Shown in pieces: positions 37,289 through 46,005 of a stretch of DNA of 64,000 nucleotides (position 1 is the stretch's first letter; the number at the start of each line of letters is the position of its first letter). The notes beneath the pieces were generated by a model. That model was not told where the DNA came from. It was given only the letters and a program-made list of their open reading frames with translations, and searched no databases. The stretch is from contig CAYMPH010000003.1 in NCBI GenBank assembly GCA_964392365.1, positions 1 through 64,000 of the forward strand, in the 5' to 3' direction. The position numbers and the translations under genes are program-made. Origin of the DNA: CAYMPH01 sp964392365. Lineage in GTDB: Bacteria; Spirochaetota; UBA4802; UBA5550.

Positions 37289-37388
37289 ATTCACCCGAGG
37301 GTGCAAGACCCGCGAAGGCGATGGCCTGCACCCTCGGGTGAATCCATTTCTGTAGTCTGGATTCCCGTTTCCACTGGAATGACAAAAA
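37289..37388. repeat. Compound intergenic repeat (REP-like)
   Basis: ATTCACCCGAGGGTGCA at 37289-37305 and its exact complement at 37327-37343 make a 17-bp stem with a 21-nt GC-rich loop. Next to it, an imperfect hairpin lies in CTGGATTCCCGTTTCC followed by ACTGGAATGACA, like a repeat seen between genes in many bacteria. It fills the 383-bp gap between the terminator and the CAP gene and is richer in GC than its surroundings. Confidence 0.6.
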
Positions 37389-37548
37389 AATTGCTGAATT
37401 TATAAAGCACTAATATATTAGGTAACTGCTATAGTCTAAGTTTTTATACTATGATTTATTTATTTCTGACTGTAATTTTTTCTTGCGGAATTCATCAAAT
37501 ATAAAAATTCTATACAAGATGTTAAATAAAAATACTAAAGGAATCAGA

Positions 37549-38220
37549 ATGAAAAAAATACAGTTTCTGCTGTTGCTGCTGATATATGTTTCATTCCCGG
37601 TCTTCGGGGAAAACGCAAATGAATCAGAAAAAAATGCTTCCGGAATATCTTCAGATGCAGATTTTTACCGGATTGAACAGGATGTTATAAAAGAAACAAA
37701 CCTGGCGCGCACAAATCCCAGGGCATATGCCGTAAAATTAAAAGAATTTCTGAAGCTTTATAAAGGCAGACTCATTGAACTTCCGGGAAAAACGCCGTTG
37801 ATGACCCAGGAGGGAGTGCAGCCTGTCAGGGAGGCTATTGCATTTTTAATGAAGGTTGAACCTGTTGATGCTCTCACGGAAGTAAAAGGACTTTCACTGG
37901 CTGCAAGGGATCACGTTAAAGATCAGTCTGTAAAAGGTACTATTGGCCATTACGGCAGTGACAGGAGCAGTTCATTCGACAGGATGAAAAGATATGGAAT
38001 AATAAAAGGCGGAGCTGGAGAGAATATTGCTTACGGATTGGATACAGGTGAACTGATTGTAATGGCTCTTATAATAGATGATGGCGTATCTAATAGGGGA
38101 CACCGCACTAATATATTCAAGAAAATTTTTAAAGTCACCGGCGTTGGTTTCGGAACGCATCCGACATACAGAAACGTTTGCGTTATAGGTTATGCTGCAG
38201 GTTTTGAAGATAATGAATAG
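37549..38220 (+). CDS. Exported CAP/SCP-domain protein
   Basis: A 223-residue protein from the start at 37549, where GGA sits 8 nt before the ATG. A signal peptide (about 1-21) ends VFGE. The CAP (SCP/PR1) fold motifs are NLARTNPRAYA, AARDHVKDQ, IGHYGSDRS and GENIAYG, and NRGHRTNIF. Typical catalytic-site His residues are seen, but function in bacteria is poorly known. It overlaps the following polyprenyl synthase gene. Confidence 0.82.
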   Translation: MKKIQFLLLLLIYVSFPVFGENANESEKNASGISSDADFYRIEQDVIKETNLARTNPRAYAVKLKEFLKLYKGRLIELPGKTPLMTQEGVQPVREAIAFLMKVEPVDALTEVKGLSLAARDHVKDQSVKGTIGHYGSDRSSSFDRMKRYGIIKGGAGENIAYGLDTGELIVMALIIDDGVSNRGHRTNIFKKIFKVTGVGFGTHPTYRNVCVIGYAAGFEDNE

Positions 38221-39208
38221 AAATTTAAATGAAATAAACCGGAAGCTGCAGGATTATTCCGATAAAGTAAGCCTGTATCTGAATGATAAAATAACCGGCG
38301 ATGGAAATGAAATCTGGGCTGCTGCTGCCCATTATATAAATGCAGGAGGGAAAAGACTTCGTCCTTTTCTGGTTATGAAAACGTGTGAATTATTTGGCGG
38401 TTCTATTGATGAAATTCTGCCTGCTGCATCCGCTTTTGAGCTTCTTCATACCTTTACTTTAATTCACGATGATATTATAGATGGTGATGAAACAAGAAGA
38501 GGAGTGCCGGCAGTTCATGTTAAATGGGATGAACCGATGGCTATTCTTTCAGGAGATATTCTCTTTGCCAGGGCTATTGTTCTTGCTTCTGAAACAGATG
38601 TTAAACCTGAAATAAAATCGGAATTAATGAAATCTCTTGCAGCAGTAGTAATGGATTTATGCGTCGGCCAGACACTTGATGTATCATTTGAAAAAAAGGA
38701 TAAAATAACAATAGATGAATATCTTAATATGATATATCTGAAAACCGGAGCATTATTTGAAAAATGCGTATATTCCGGAGCTGTTATATCCGGTGCAGGA
38801 AATAAAGAAATCGAGGCTTTAAAATGTTACAGCAGATATTTAGGTTTTGCATTTCAAATAGCTGATGATATTTTAGGTCTTGTTGCTGATGAAAAAGTCC
38901 TGGGTAAGCCTGTATTAAGCGATATTCGTGAAGGGAAAAAAACTTATCCGGTAATATGCGCTTTGGAAAATCTGCCTGAGGGAAAATCTTCTCTTTTATC
39001 GGGATTATTTTCGATAAAATGCAAATCTCAGGAGAATATTAATTCAGCTTATTCATTGATTGTTGATTCAGGAGCACTTGATATATCAAAAAAAGCTGCA
39101 ATAGAATACCGTGATCTGGCTGTTTCAGCTCTTTCTATATTTGAAAAATCTTCAGCTAAAAATGATTTAATTGATCTTGTGTATCTTTCAATTGAAAGGG
39201 TTAAGTAA
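38213..39208 (+). CDS. Polyprenyl diphosphate synthase (IspA/IspB-type)
   Basis: A trans-prenyltransferase of 331 residues from the ATG at 38213, or 338 from 38192. Both starts overlap the CAP gene. The first aspartate-rich motif DDIIDGD (about 84-90) with RRGVPAVH and the second FQIADDILGL (about 215) are intact. It would extend allylic diphosphates for quinone, carrier-lipid or carotenoid use. Chain length cannot be read from the sequence. A 174-bp gap separates it from hdrC. Confidence 0.9.
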   Translation: MNRNLNEINRKLQDYSDKVSLYLNDKITGDGNEIWAAAAHYINAGGKRLRPFLVMKTCELFGGSIDEILPAASAFELLHTFTLIHDDIIDGDETRRGVPAVHVKWDEPMAILSGDILFARAIVLASETDVKPEIKSELMKSLAAVVMDLCVGQTLDVSFEKKDKITIDEYLNMIYLKTGALFEKCVYSGAVISGAGNKEIEALKCYSRYLGFAFQIADDILGLVADEKVLGKPVLSDIREGKKTYPVICALENLPEGKSSLLSGLFSIKCKSQENINSAYSLIVDSGALDISKKAAIEYRDLAVSALSIFEKSSAKNDLIDLVYLSIERVK

Positions 39209-39382
39209 AGAATTCAACTATTTAAGTAATTAATTAAGAGTTAAATAAAAAATTTAAAAACAAATAAAAAGTTGAAAAATTGTTGACCGTATTAAGTTGA
39301 TTTTGATTGTATTTATTAAATGAACTTATTATCAATTTATTGTATATTTATAGAAAAATTTAAATGTAAAAAATGGGTTTAA

Positions 39383-39961
39383 ATGGAAACTATTCATAAA
39401 ACAAAATCGGATATACAATCTGATATTAAGGATGCAACTGGGGAATCTGTTCTCAATTGCTATCAGTGCGGAAAATGTTCAGCAGGATGTCCGCTTGCCA
39501 CAGAAATGGATTATCCCCCAAGCCAGCTTCTGAGAATGATGCAGTTGAGATTGCCTGAGGTTGATAAACAGGTTCTTGGTTCCTATACTATATGGCTTTG
39601 TGTCAGTTGTGAAGCCTGCATAGCAAGATGTCCGCAGACGGTAGATTTTCCTGTAATTGCGGACTATCTCCGGTCTGAATCTTTACGATTAAATATAATA
39701 AATCCGAAAGCAAAAGATATTGTTTCATTTCATAAATCATTCCTTGATTCAATTAAATATACAGGCAGATTATACGAAATTGGTCTGATCCTTGAATTTA
39801 AAGCCCGCACAATGCATCTTTTACAGGATCTGCTTATTGCACCGCGTATGTTTTTTGCAGGTAAACTTTCCGTGTTTCCGCATTTAATCAAGAACAGAAA
39901 GAGTTTTTCTCTTATATTCAAGACTCTTTTTTCCAGAAAGAAAGAGGTGGCCGGATCATGA
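39383..39961 (+). CDS. hdrC: Heterodisulfide reductase-like subunit C
   Basis: A 192-residue 4Fe-4S protein. The first Cys site is CYQCGKCSAGCP (about 26-37) and the second CVSCEACIARCP (about 73-84). These are HdrC signatures. It links the flavin subunit HdrA to HdrB. Its stop overlaps the hdrB start (ATGA), and it opens a seven-gene electron-bifurcation operon running to 45965. Confidence 0.9.
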   Translation: METIHKTKSDIQSDIKDATGESVLNCYQCGKCSAGCPLATEMDYPPSQLLRMMQLRLPEVDKQVLGSYTIWLCVSCEACIARCPQTVDFPVIADYLRSESLRLNIINPKAKDIVSFHKSFLDSIKYTGRLYEIGLILEFKARTMHLLQDLLIAPRMFFAGKLSVFPHLIKNRKSFSLIFKTLFSRKKEVAGS

Positions 39962-40863
39962 AAACTATCGGATATTATCCAGGTTGTTCTTTAAAGAGTT
40001 CATCTAGGGAATATGAAGAATCGTTTATTGCAATTTCCGGTCATATCGGTCTAAATCTTGTTGAGGTTCCGGACTGGAACTGCTGCGGTGCATCATCCGC
40101 TCATAATACAAATAAAAAATTATCTCTTGCTCTGCCTGCAAGAATTCTTGCTCAGGCTGAGAAGGCTGGTCTTTCTGAAGTTGTAGCCCCATGCGCTGCC
40201 TGTTCCAATCGTCTTATTACTTCAAGACATGAATTGCTGGAAAACGATAAACTGAGAAAAGAAATATCTGCAGATATAAATATGGAATATTCCGGCAGCG
40301 CGAAAGTTGTAAATGTAATTGAAGCTCTTCTTCCGATGATTCCTGATATTAAAGAAAAAATGAAGAAGACTTTTAATCTCAAGGTGGCCTGCTATTACGG
40401 CTGTCTTCTTGTAAGGCCTCAGTCAATCCTGAAATTTGACAGATATGATGATCCTGATCTCATGGAATCAATAATGCGCGAGCTTGGTGCAACTACTGTT
40501 GACTGGCCATATAAAACAGAATGCTGCGGAGCTGCTTATTCCATATCTAAACCGGATATTGTAGGAAGGCTTTCCAGCAAAATAGTTGAAGATGCTGTTA
40601 AAAGGGGAGCTGAAGCTATAATTGTTGCATGCCCTCTTTGCCATGCGAATCTTGATATGAGAAGGAATTATATTGAGAAGCATGCGGGCAAAAAATATTC
40701 TATTCCGGTAATATATATAACCCAGGCAATCGGCATGGCTCTGGGCATTGATAATAAGAAACTTGGCATTCAAAGACATATGGTCAAGGTAAAACTTCCC
40801 AAAATGGATGATTATTCGCAAAAATCTAATGAAGCGGAAAAGGTTGAAGAATGTCACGCATAG
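39958..40863 (+). CDS. hdrB: Heterodisulfide reductase-like subunit B
   Basis: A 301-residue HdrB with two CCG domains. The first has CS.. WNCCGASS (about 38-45) and APCAACSNR; the second has VACYYGCLL, KTECCGAAYS and CPLCHANL. These ligate noncubane [4Fe-4S] clusters that reduce a disulfide. In this genome the substrate may be a DsrC-type or another thiol carrier, since coenzyme B/M is not expected. It overlaps hdrA. Confidence 0.9.
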   Translation: MKTIGYYPGCSLKSSSREYEESFIAISGHIGLNLVEVPDWNCCGASSAHNTNKKLSLALPARILAQAEKAGLSEVVAPCAACSNRLITSRHELLENDKLRKEISADINMEYSGSAKVVNVIEALLPMIPDIKEKMKKTFNLKVACYYGCLLVRPQSILKFDRYDDPDLMESIMRELGATTVDWPYKTECCGAAYSISKPDIVGRLSSKIVEDAVKRGAEAIIVACPLCHANLDMRRNYIEKHAGKKYSIPVIYITQAIGMALGIDNKKLGIQRHMVKVKLPKMDDYSQKSNEAEKVEECHA

Positions 40864-42842
40864 GTGTATTTATCTGTCATTGCGGCACAAATATCAGCGC
40901 AACTGTTGATTGCGAAAGTGTTGCTCAGGTCAGTGCCAGGATTCCAGGTGTTGTGCACAGTGTTGATTATAAATATATGTGCTCTGACCCCGGACAGACT
41001 CTGGTTAAAGAAGCAATTAAAGAGCATAAACTTGACGGTGTTGTTGTAAGTGCATGTTCTCCCCGTATGCATGAACCCACTTTCAGAAGAGCCTGTGCTG
41101 AAGCAGGTTTAAATCCGTTCCTTTGTGAAATGGCCAATATCCGTGAACACTGCTCATGGGTTCATGATAAATCAGATCAAACAACAGCGAAGGCTGCTGA
41201 TCTGGTCCGCATGCTGGTTGAAAAGGTCAAGCATAACCAGGCGCTTCATTCAATTAAAGTACCGGTTACGAAAACTGCACTTGTTCTTGGAGGCGGTATT
41301 GCCGGAATTCAGGCAAGTCTTGATATAGCAAATACAGGACATAAGGTTATCCTCGTTGAACGTGAACCATCTATCGGCGGTCACATGTCTCAGCTGTCAG
41401 AAACATTTCCAACCATGGACTGTTCGCAGTGTATTCTGACTCCGAGAATGGTTGAGGTTGCACAGCATCCTAATATCACCCTTTATTCTTATGCTGAGCT
41501 TGAGCATATTGACGGCTTTATCGGAAACTTTAAAGTTAAAATCCGAAAAAAAGCAAAGAGCGTTAATGAAAAACTCTGCACAGGATGCGCTCTGTGTACT
41601 ATGAAATGCCCGATTAAAAAAATACCGGATGAATTTAACGCGATGCTGGGATTCCGGCCTGCAATTTATGTTCCGTTTCCACAGGCAGTTCCAAACAAGC
41701 CTGTAATTGATCGTGGAAGATGTACTTATTTCCTATCTGGAAAATGCGGAGTCTGCGCAAAGGTTTGTCCTACAAAAGCAATTGATTTTGAGCAGAAAGA
41801 TGAAATTATTGAGCTTGATATAGGCGCAATAGTAATTTCAACAGGTTTTAATATTAAAGGAACTGATTTTTTCCCTGAATACGGTTATGGCAAACATAAG
41901 GATATTATAACAGGCCTTCAGTTTGAGCGCCTGGCTTCTGCTTCCGGGCCTACTCTAGGTGAAATAAAAAGGCCTTCTGACGGTAAAATTCCTGAAACAA
42001 TAGTATTTATCGCATGCGCAGGTTCACGTGACCCTGCCAAGGGAATTGAGTATTGCTCAAAAATTTGCTGTATGTATACTGCGAAACACGCGATGCTTTA
42101 CAAGCATAAAGTTCATGAAGGAAAAGCTTATGTTTTCTATATGGATATCAGGGCTGCTGGTAAAAATTACGATGAATTCGTAAGACGCGCAATAGAGGAA
42201 GAGGAAGCAATGTATGTTCGCGGACGCGTGTCCAGAATATATGAAGAAGACGGCAAGCTTGTTGTCAAGGGCGTTGATACTCTGATGGGGCATCAGCCGG
42301 TTGAAATCAGGGCGGATATGGTTGTACTTGCTACTGCTGGGGTTACAAATTCCGGCGCTGAAGAACTTGCCCAGAAGCTTCATGTCAGTTATGATGCTCA
42401 TCATTTTTTCTCAGAAGCGCATCCTAAACTGAAGCCGGTTGAAACAAATACTGCAGGAATTTTTCTTGCAGGAGCATGCCAGTCTCCGAAAGACATACCC
42501 GATTCAGTAGCGCAGGCATCAGGAGCAGCAGTTAAAGTTGCAGCTTTATTTTCTCAGGAAGAGCTTACTCGTGAGCCGCTTATTGCTGTAGTTAACAGGT
42601 GTGCTCCGCCTCTTTATTCAACTTGTACAGGATGTTTTCTGTGCATTCCTTCATGCCCGTATCAGGCAATTGAACGTGAAGTTATCCGGTCAAGAGATGG
42701 TAAAGCTATCAAGGAAGTCACGAAGATTAACGAAGGCCTTTGCCAGGGCTGCGGTACATGTGTAGCTTTATGTAAATCAAAATCAATTGACCTGAAGGGT
42801 TATACAAACGAACAGATCTATGCTGAAATCATGGCATTATGA
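40851..42842 (+). CDS. hdrA: Heterodisulfide reductase-like subunit A (flavin, bifurcating)
   Basis: A 663-residue HdrA. The FAD-binding Rossmann motif LGGGIAGIQAS is at about 145-155, and GGHMSQLSETFPTMDCSQC follows. Internal 4Fe-4S sites include CTGCALCTMKCP and CGVCAKVCP, and two C-terminal ferredoxin sites are CTGCFLCIPSCP and CQGCGTCVALC. Length and motifs match the family. FAD here is the usual site of electron bifurcation between a low- and a high-potential branch. It overlaps hdrB and is followed closely by a MvhD-type subunit. Confidence 0.92.
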   Translation: MSRIGVFICHCGTNISATVDCESVAQVSARIPGVVHSVDYKYMCSDPGQTLVKEAIKEHKLDGVVVSACSPRMHEPTFRRACAEAGLNPFLCEMANIREHCSWVHDKSDQTTAKAADLVRMLVEKVKHNQALHSIKVPVTKTALVLGGGIAGIQASLDIANTGHKVILVEREPSIGGHMSQLSETFPTMDCSQCILTPRMVEVAQHPNITLYSYAELEHIDGFIGNFKVKIRKKAKSVNEKLCTGCALCTMKCPIKKIPDEFNAMLGFRPAIYVPFPQAVPNKPVIDRGRCTYFLSGKCGVCAKVCPTKAIDFEQKDEIIELDIGAIVISTGFNIKGTDFFPEYGYGKHKDIITGLQFERLASASGPTLGEIKRPSDGKIPETIVFIACAGSRDPAKGIEYCSKICCMYTAKHAMLYKHKVHEGKAYVFYMDIRAAGKNYDEFVRRAIEEEEAMYVRGRVSRIYEEDGKLVVKGVDTLMGHQPVEIRADMVVLATAGVTNSGAEELAQKLHVSYDAHHFFSEAHPKLKPVETNTAGIFLAGACQSPKDIPDSVAQASGAAVKVAALFSQEELTREPLIAVVNRCAPPLYSTCTGCFLCIPSCPYQAIEREVIRSRDGKAIKEVTKINEGLCQGCGTCVALCKSKSIDLKGYTNEQIYAEIMAL

Positions 42843-42854
42843 GGATGAATATAT

Positions 42855-43304
42855 ATGGAGTTTGAACCGAAAATAACAGCCTTTGTATGTAACTGGTGCA
42901 CATATGCTGGCGCTGATCTGACAGGGACAAGCAGAATAAAATATGCTGCAAACGTGAGAATAGTAAGATTTCCCTGCACAGGACGGATAGATTTTATGGC
43001 TCTGATGAAAGCGTTCGCAAATGGTTCTGATGGTGTTATAGTTTCAGGATGTCATCCGAATGACTGCCACTACACTTCAGGAAATTTTCATGCAAGAAGA
43101 CGCTGGATTGTTTACAGATCACTCATAGAGTTCATGGGGTTTGATATCCGCAGAATCTGTTTCTCATGGGTTTCTGCTGCTGAAGGAGCCAAATGGGCAG
43201 AACTTGTAAACTCAACTGTAAAAGAAATTAAGGAACTGGGGCCATATACGGATTATCAGAAACTAATGCCGGAGTATTTAAATTCAGGGGTGGATCATGA
43301 TTGA
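42855..43304 (+). CDS. MvhD/FlxD-type [2Fe-2S] electron-transfer subunit
   Basis: A 149-residue protein of the MvhD family. Cys motifs CNWCTYAGAD (about 11-20), FPCTGRID and SGCHPNDCHY are the expected cluster ligands. It passes electrons between the Flx or hydrogenase part and HdrA. It overlaps the next gene by 8 nt. Confidence 0.9.
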   Translation: MEFEPKITAFVCNWCTYAGADLTGTSRIKYAANVRIVRFPCTGRIDFMALMKAFANGSDGVIVSGCHPNDCHYTSGNFHARRRWIVYRSLIEFMGFDIRRICFSWVSAAEGAKWAELVNSTVKEIKELGPYTDYQKLMPEYLNSGVDHD

Positions 43305-44103
43305 TGAAATCAAAAAAATCGCTCAGGATTTACTCGAAAGCGGTAAAGTAAAAGTTGTTATAGGTTATGAAAAAGGTTCTGATGGAAGAACAAGACCGGC
43401 ATTTATTACAACTCCAGCAAAAGTAAAACATCTTATATACGATGATAAATGTGAAAACAACATTGCTGTTTTTTTAATGAAAGCTGAGGTCAAAGAGTTT
43501 GGCAAGCCTGCAATAATTGCTTCGGTCTCGGTGTTACGTACTCTTAAAATTCTTATTTCAGAAAACCAGATTGTTGACGGCAATTTAACTGTAATTGCAG
43601 TAACGCCTGAAGGTCAGATCAGTACTCTCGAAACATTTAAAGATATAAATTCTTTTGCTTTGAATTATCCTATTGAACTGTCTTATGATGAAAATAAGAT
43701 GGTTGAAAAAATTGAAAAGATGACTCCTGAAGAACGATGGAAGTTCTGGATAAATGAATTATCGCTATGCACTAAATGTTATGCATGCAGGGCTGCCTGT
43801 CCTTTGTGCTATTGTTCACGATGTACAGTTGACTGCAATCAGCCTCAGTGGATTACGGTTCCAGCACATAAACTGGGTAATGTGGAATGGCATATAATGC
43901 GCGCAATGCATCTTGCCGGACGATGCAGTAACTGCGGGGCCTGCTACAGGGCTTGTCCTGTAAATATTCCGCTTAATTTTCTGACTCAGAAGATATTAAA
44001 CGATATTAAAAATAAATTTCCTGTTTCTAAAGAAAATCTTGCAGAGAATGAATATGCGCTGGCAACATATAAGCCGAATGATAGAGAAAATTTCATAAGG
44101 TAG
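43297..44103 (+). CDS. FlxC-like 4Fe-4S protein
   Basis: A 268-residue protein with an N-terminal alpha/beta domain (about 1-140) without Cys, then a dicluster-type segment: CTKCYACRAACPLCYCSRC (about 156-174), and CSNCGACYRACP (about 213-224). By position it matches the FlxB/FlxC subunits of Flx-Hdr complexes, though which of the two cannot be settled. It is coupled upstream and downstream. Confidence 0.75.
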   Translation: MIDEIKKIAQDLLESGKVKVVIGYEKGSDGRTRPAFITTPAKVKHLIYDDKCENNIAVFLMKAEVKEFGKPAIIASVSVLRTLKILISENQIVDGNLTVIAVTPEGQISTLETFKDINSFALNYPIELSYDENKMVEKIEKMTPEERWKFWINELSLCTKCYACRAACPLCYCSRCTVDCNQPQWITVPAHKLGNVEWHIMRAMHLAGRCSNCGACYRACPVNIPLNFLTQKILNDIKNKFPVSKENLAENEYALATYKPNDRENFIR

Positions 44104-44109
44104 TGATCA

Positions 44110-45126
44110 ATGATTGATAGAAAAATAATTTCTAAAAATAAGTTACCTGATCTGTGTAACAAAATAGCATCAAATAATTCACGTATTCTTATTCCTGTCA
44201 GGGATGAAAAAGACCGGATTATATTCCGTGAAGTAACTACATGTACAGATATTATTGATGACTATATCCAGACAACATTATCTGCTAAAGAAACGGTATT
44301 CCCCCAATATGAAGAAATTCTGAAATTTAAATTAGTTGATAAAGATATTCAGATTGTTGAAAAAATAAAAGAACCAATTCCGACTGTAGTAATCGGATGC
44401 CGCCCATGCGATGCGCGTTCTTTTGCAACTCTTAACGCGGTATTTTTAGAAGACTCTGAAGATTCTATTTATAAAAACAGATTGGATAAAACTACTTTAA
44501 TCAGCATAAGCTGTTCCAAATCTGATCATTACTGTTTCTGTACTTCTACAGGAGGCGGCCCTGGAGATACTGCCGGAAGTGATATACTCCTTACCCAGAT
44601 AAATAACAGCGATTATCTTGCTGAAATTATTACTGAAAAAGGGAAAGCCATAGTAGCTCTATCTCCTGATTTTTTCACAGATGCTGTTTTAGAAAAAAAA
44701 GAAACACATTTGGCCGATGTAAAACTGAAATTTGACATTAAAGATATCCGTGAAAAAATTGATAAGAATTTTGAATCTGAAATATGGAAGCTTCAGTCGC
44801 TGAGGTGTCTCGGCTGCGGAGCCTGCGCATATGTATGTCCTGCCTGTTCCTGTTATGATCTCCAGGATGAAAAAACCCGGACTGCCGGATCACGTGTCCG
44901 CTGCTGGGATAACTGCGGTTTTTCTAATTTTACTCTCCATACTTCAGGGCACAATCCGCGCGAAGTTCAGAGTATGCGATGGCGTCAGCGTATTATGCAT
45001 AAATTCAGTTATCAGCCTGACAGGCTGAACGTTTCCGGCTGTGTCGGATGCGGGAGATGTTCCCGTTCCTGTCCTGTTGATATGAATATCCTCGAACACC
45101 TGACTATGATCATGGAGGAGAATTGA
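44110..45126 (+). CDS. FlxB-like Fe-S subunit (sulfite reductase A/hydrogenase beta type)
   Basis: A 338-residue protein like the beta-type Fe-S subunits of sulfhydrogenase and anaerobic sulfite reductase. The N-terminal half has VVIGCRPCDARSF (about 96-108) and SCSKSDHYCFC. Two ferredoxin sites are CLGCGACAYVCPACSC (about 237-252) and CVGCGRCSRSCP near 310. It probably joins the NADH-oxidising flavin subunit to the MvhD-like subunit. Its stop overlaps the flxA start. Confidence 0.78.
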   Translation: MIDRKIISKNKLPDLCNKIASNNSRILIPVRDEKDRIIFREVTTCTDIIDDYIQTTLSAKETVFPQYEEILKFKLVDKDIQIVEKIKEPIPTVVIGCRPCDARSFATLNAVFLEDSEDSIYKNRLDKTTLISISCSKSDHYCFCTSTGGGPGDTAGSDILLTQINNSDYLAEIITEKGKAIVALSPDFFTDAVLEKKETHLADVKLKFDIKDIREKIDKNFESEIWKLQSLRCLGCGACAYVCPACSCYDLQDEKTRTAGSRVRCWDNCGFSNFTLHTSGHNPREVQSMRWRQRIMHKFSYQPDRLNVSGCVGCGRCSRSCPVDMNILEHLTMIMEEN

Positions 45127-45965
45127 TGGCAGAGCAGAATATTTACCAGCCGTATATGATGCGGATAGTGGAAAGTGTAAATGAAGCACCTGGGGTAAAA
45201 ACATTCAGGCTGGCTTTTACAAATGAAAAAGATATTGATAATTTCAATTTTAAAGCCGGACAATTCGGTGAATATTCAGTTTTTGGAGAGGGTGAAAGCA
45301 CCTTCTGTATAGCTTCATCCCCGACAAGAAAAGGTTATATTGAATGCACTTTCAGGGAATCAGGAAGAGTTACAAAAGCACTTGCTTCAAAAGATGTTGG
45401 AGATATCATAGGTTTCCGCGGTCCTTATGGAAATACATTCCCGATTGAAGAATGGTATGGAAAGAGTCTGCTTTTTGTTACAGGCGGGATTGCGCTTCCT
45501 CCGCTCCGTTGCGTAATCTGGAATGCTATCGATTTAAGAGATAAATTCAAAGATATTACAATTGTTTATGGAGCCAGATCTGTTCAGGATCTTGTATATA
45601 AACATGAACTTGAAGAATGGAAAAACTCCGGGAATATAAAAGTTATAACTACTGTTGATCCGGGTGGTGAAACACCTGAATGGAAGGGTGAGATCGGATT
45701 TGTTCCTACAGTTCTTGAAAAAGCAGGCCTAGCAAGCAGCAATACAATTGCACTTCTTTGCGGCCCTCCAATAATGATTAAAATGTCCATGCCTGTACTT
45801 ACAAAAATGGGCTTTACTCCAGAAACAATATATACCACACTTGAAAACAGAATGAAATGCGGATTTGGAAAATGCGGAAGATGTAATGTCGGAAAGTATT
45901 TTGTATGCAAAGACGGCCCTGTTTTTACATTTGCACAGGTAAATGAATTACCTCCGGAATATTAA
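45123..45965 (+). CDS. FlxA-like FAD/NAD oxidoreductase subunit
   Basis: A 280-residue ferredoxin-reductase-like subunit. The FAD site is FGEYSVF (with later STFCIASSP), and the pyridine-nucleotide site is FVTGGIALPPLR and LLCGPPIMI. A [2Fe-2S] cluster is bound at CGFGKCGRC...C (about 245-260). It oxidises NADH and feeds the HdrABC-Flx complex, reducing ferredoxin and a disulfide at once in the scheme worked out for Desulfovibrio Flx-Hdr. It is followed directly by the second fliG. Confidence 0.82.
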   Translation: MMAEQNIYQPYMMRIVESVNEAPGVKTFRLAFTNEKDIDNFNFKAGQFGEYSVFGEGESTFCIASSPTRKGYIECTFRESGRVTKALASKDVGDIIGFRGPYGNTFPIEEWYGKSLLFVTGGIALPPLRCVIWNAIDLRDKFKDITIVYGARSVQDLVYKHELEEWKNSGNIKVITTVDPGGETPEWKGEIGFVPTVLEKAGLASSNTIALLCGPPIMIKMSMPVLTKMGFTPETIYTTLENRMKCGFGKCGRCNVGKYFVCKDGPVFTFAQVNELPPEY

Positions 45966-46005
45966 AATTAAAAATTTTGATAAAAAGGAAACTCCTGTTT
46001 CTAAT

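Noticed and set aside
43297..44103. Naming the two Fe-S subunits firmly as FlxB and FlxC
   Set aside because: Position supports the Flx family, but which is B and which is C cannot be settled without alignment, so no symbol was given.
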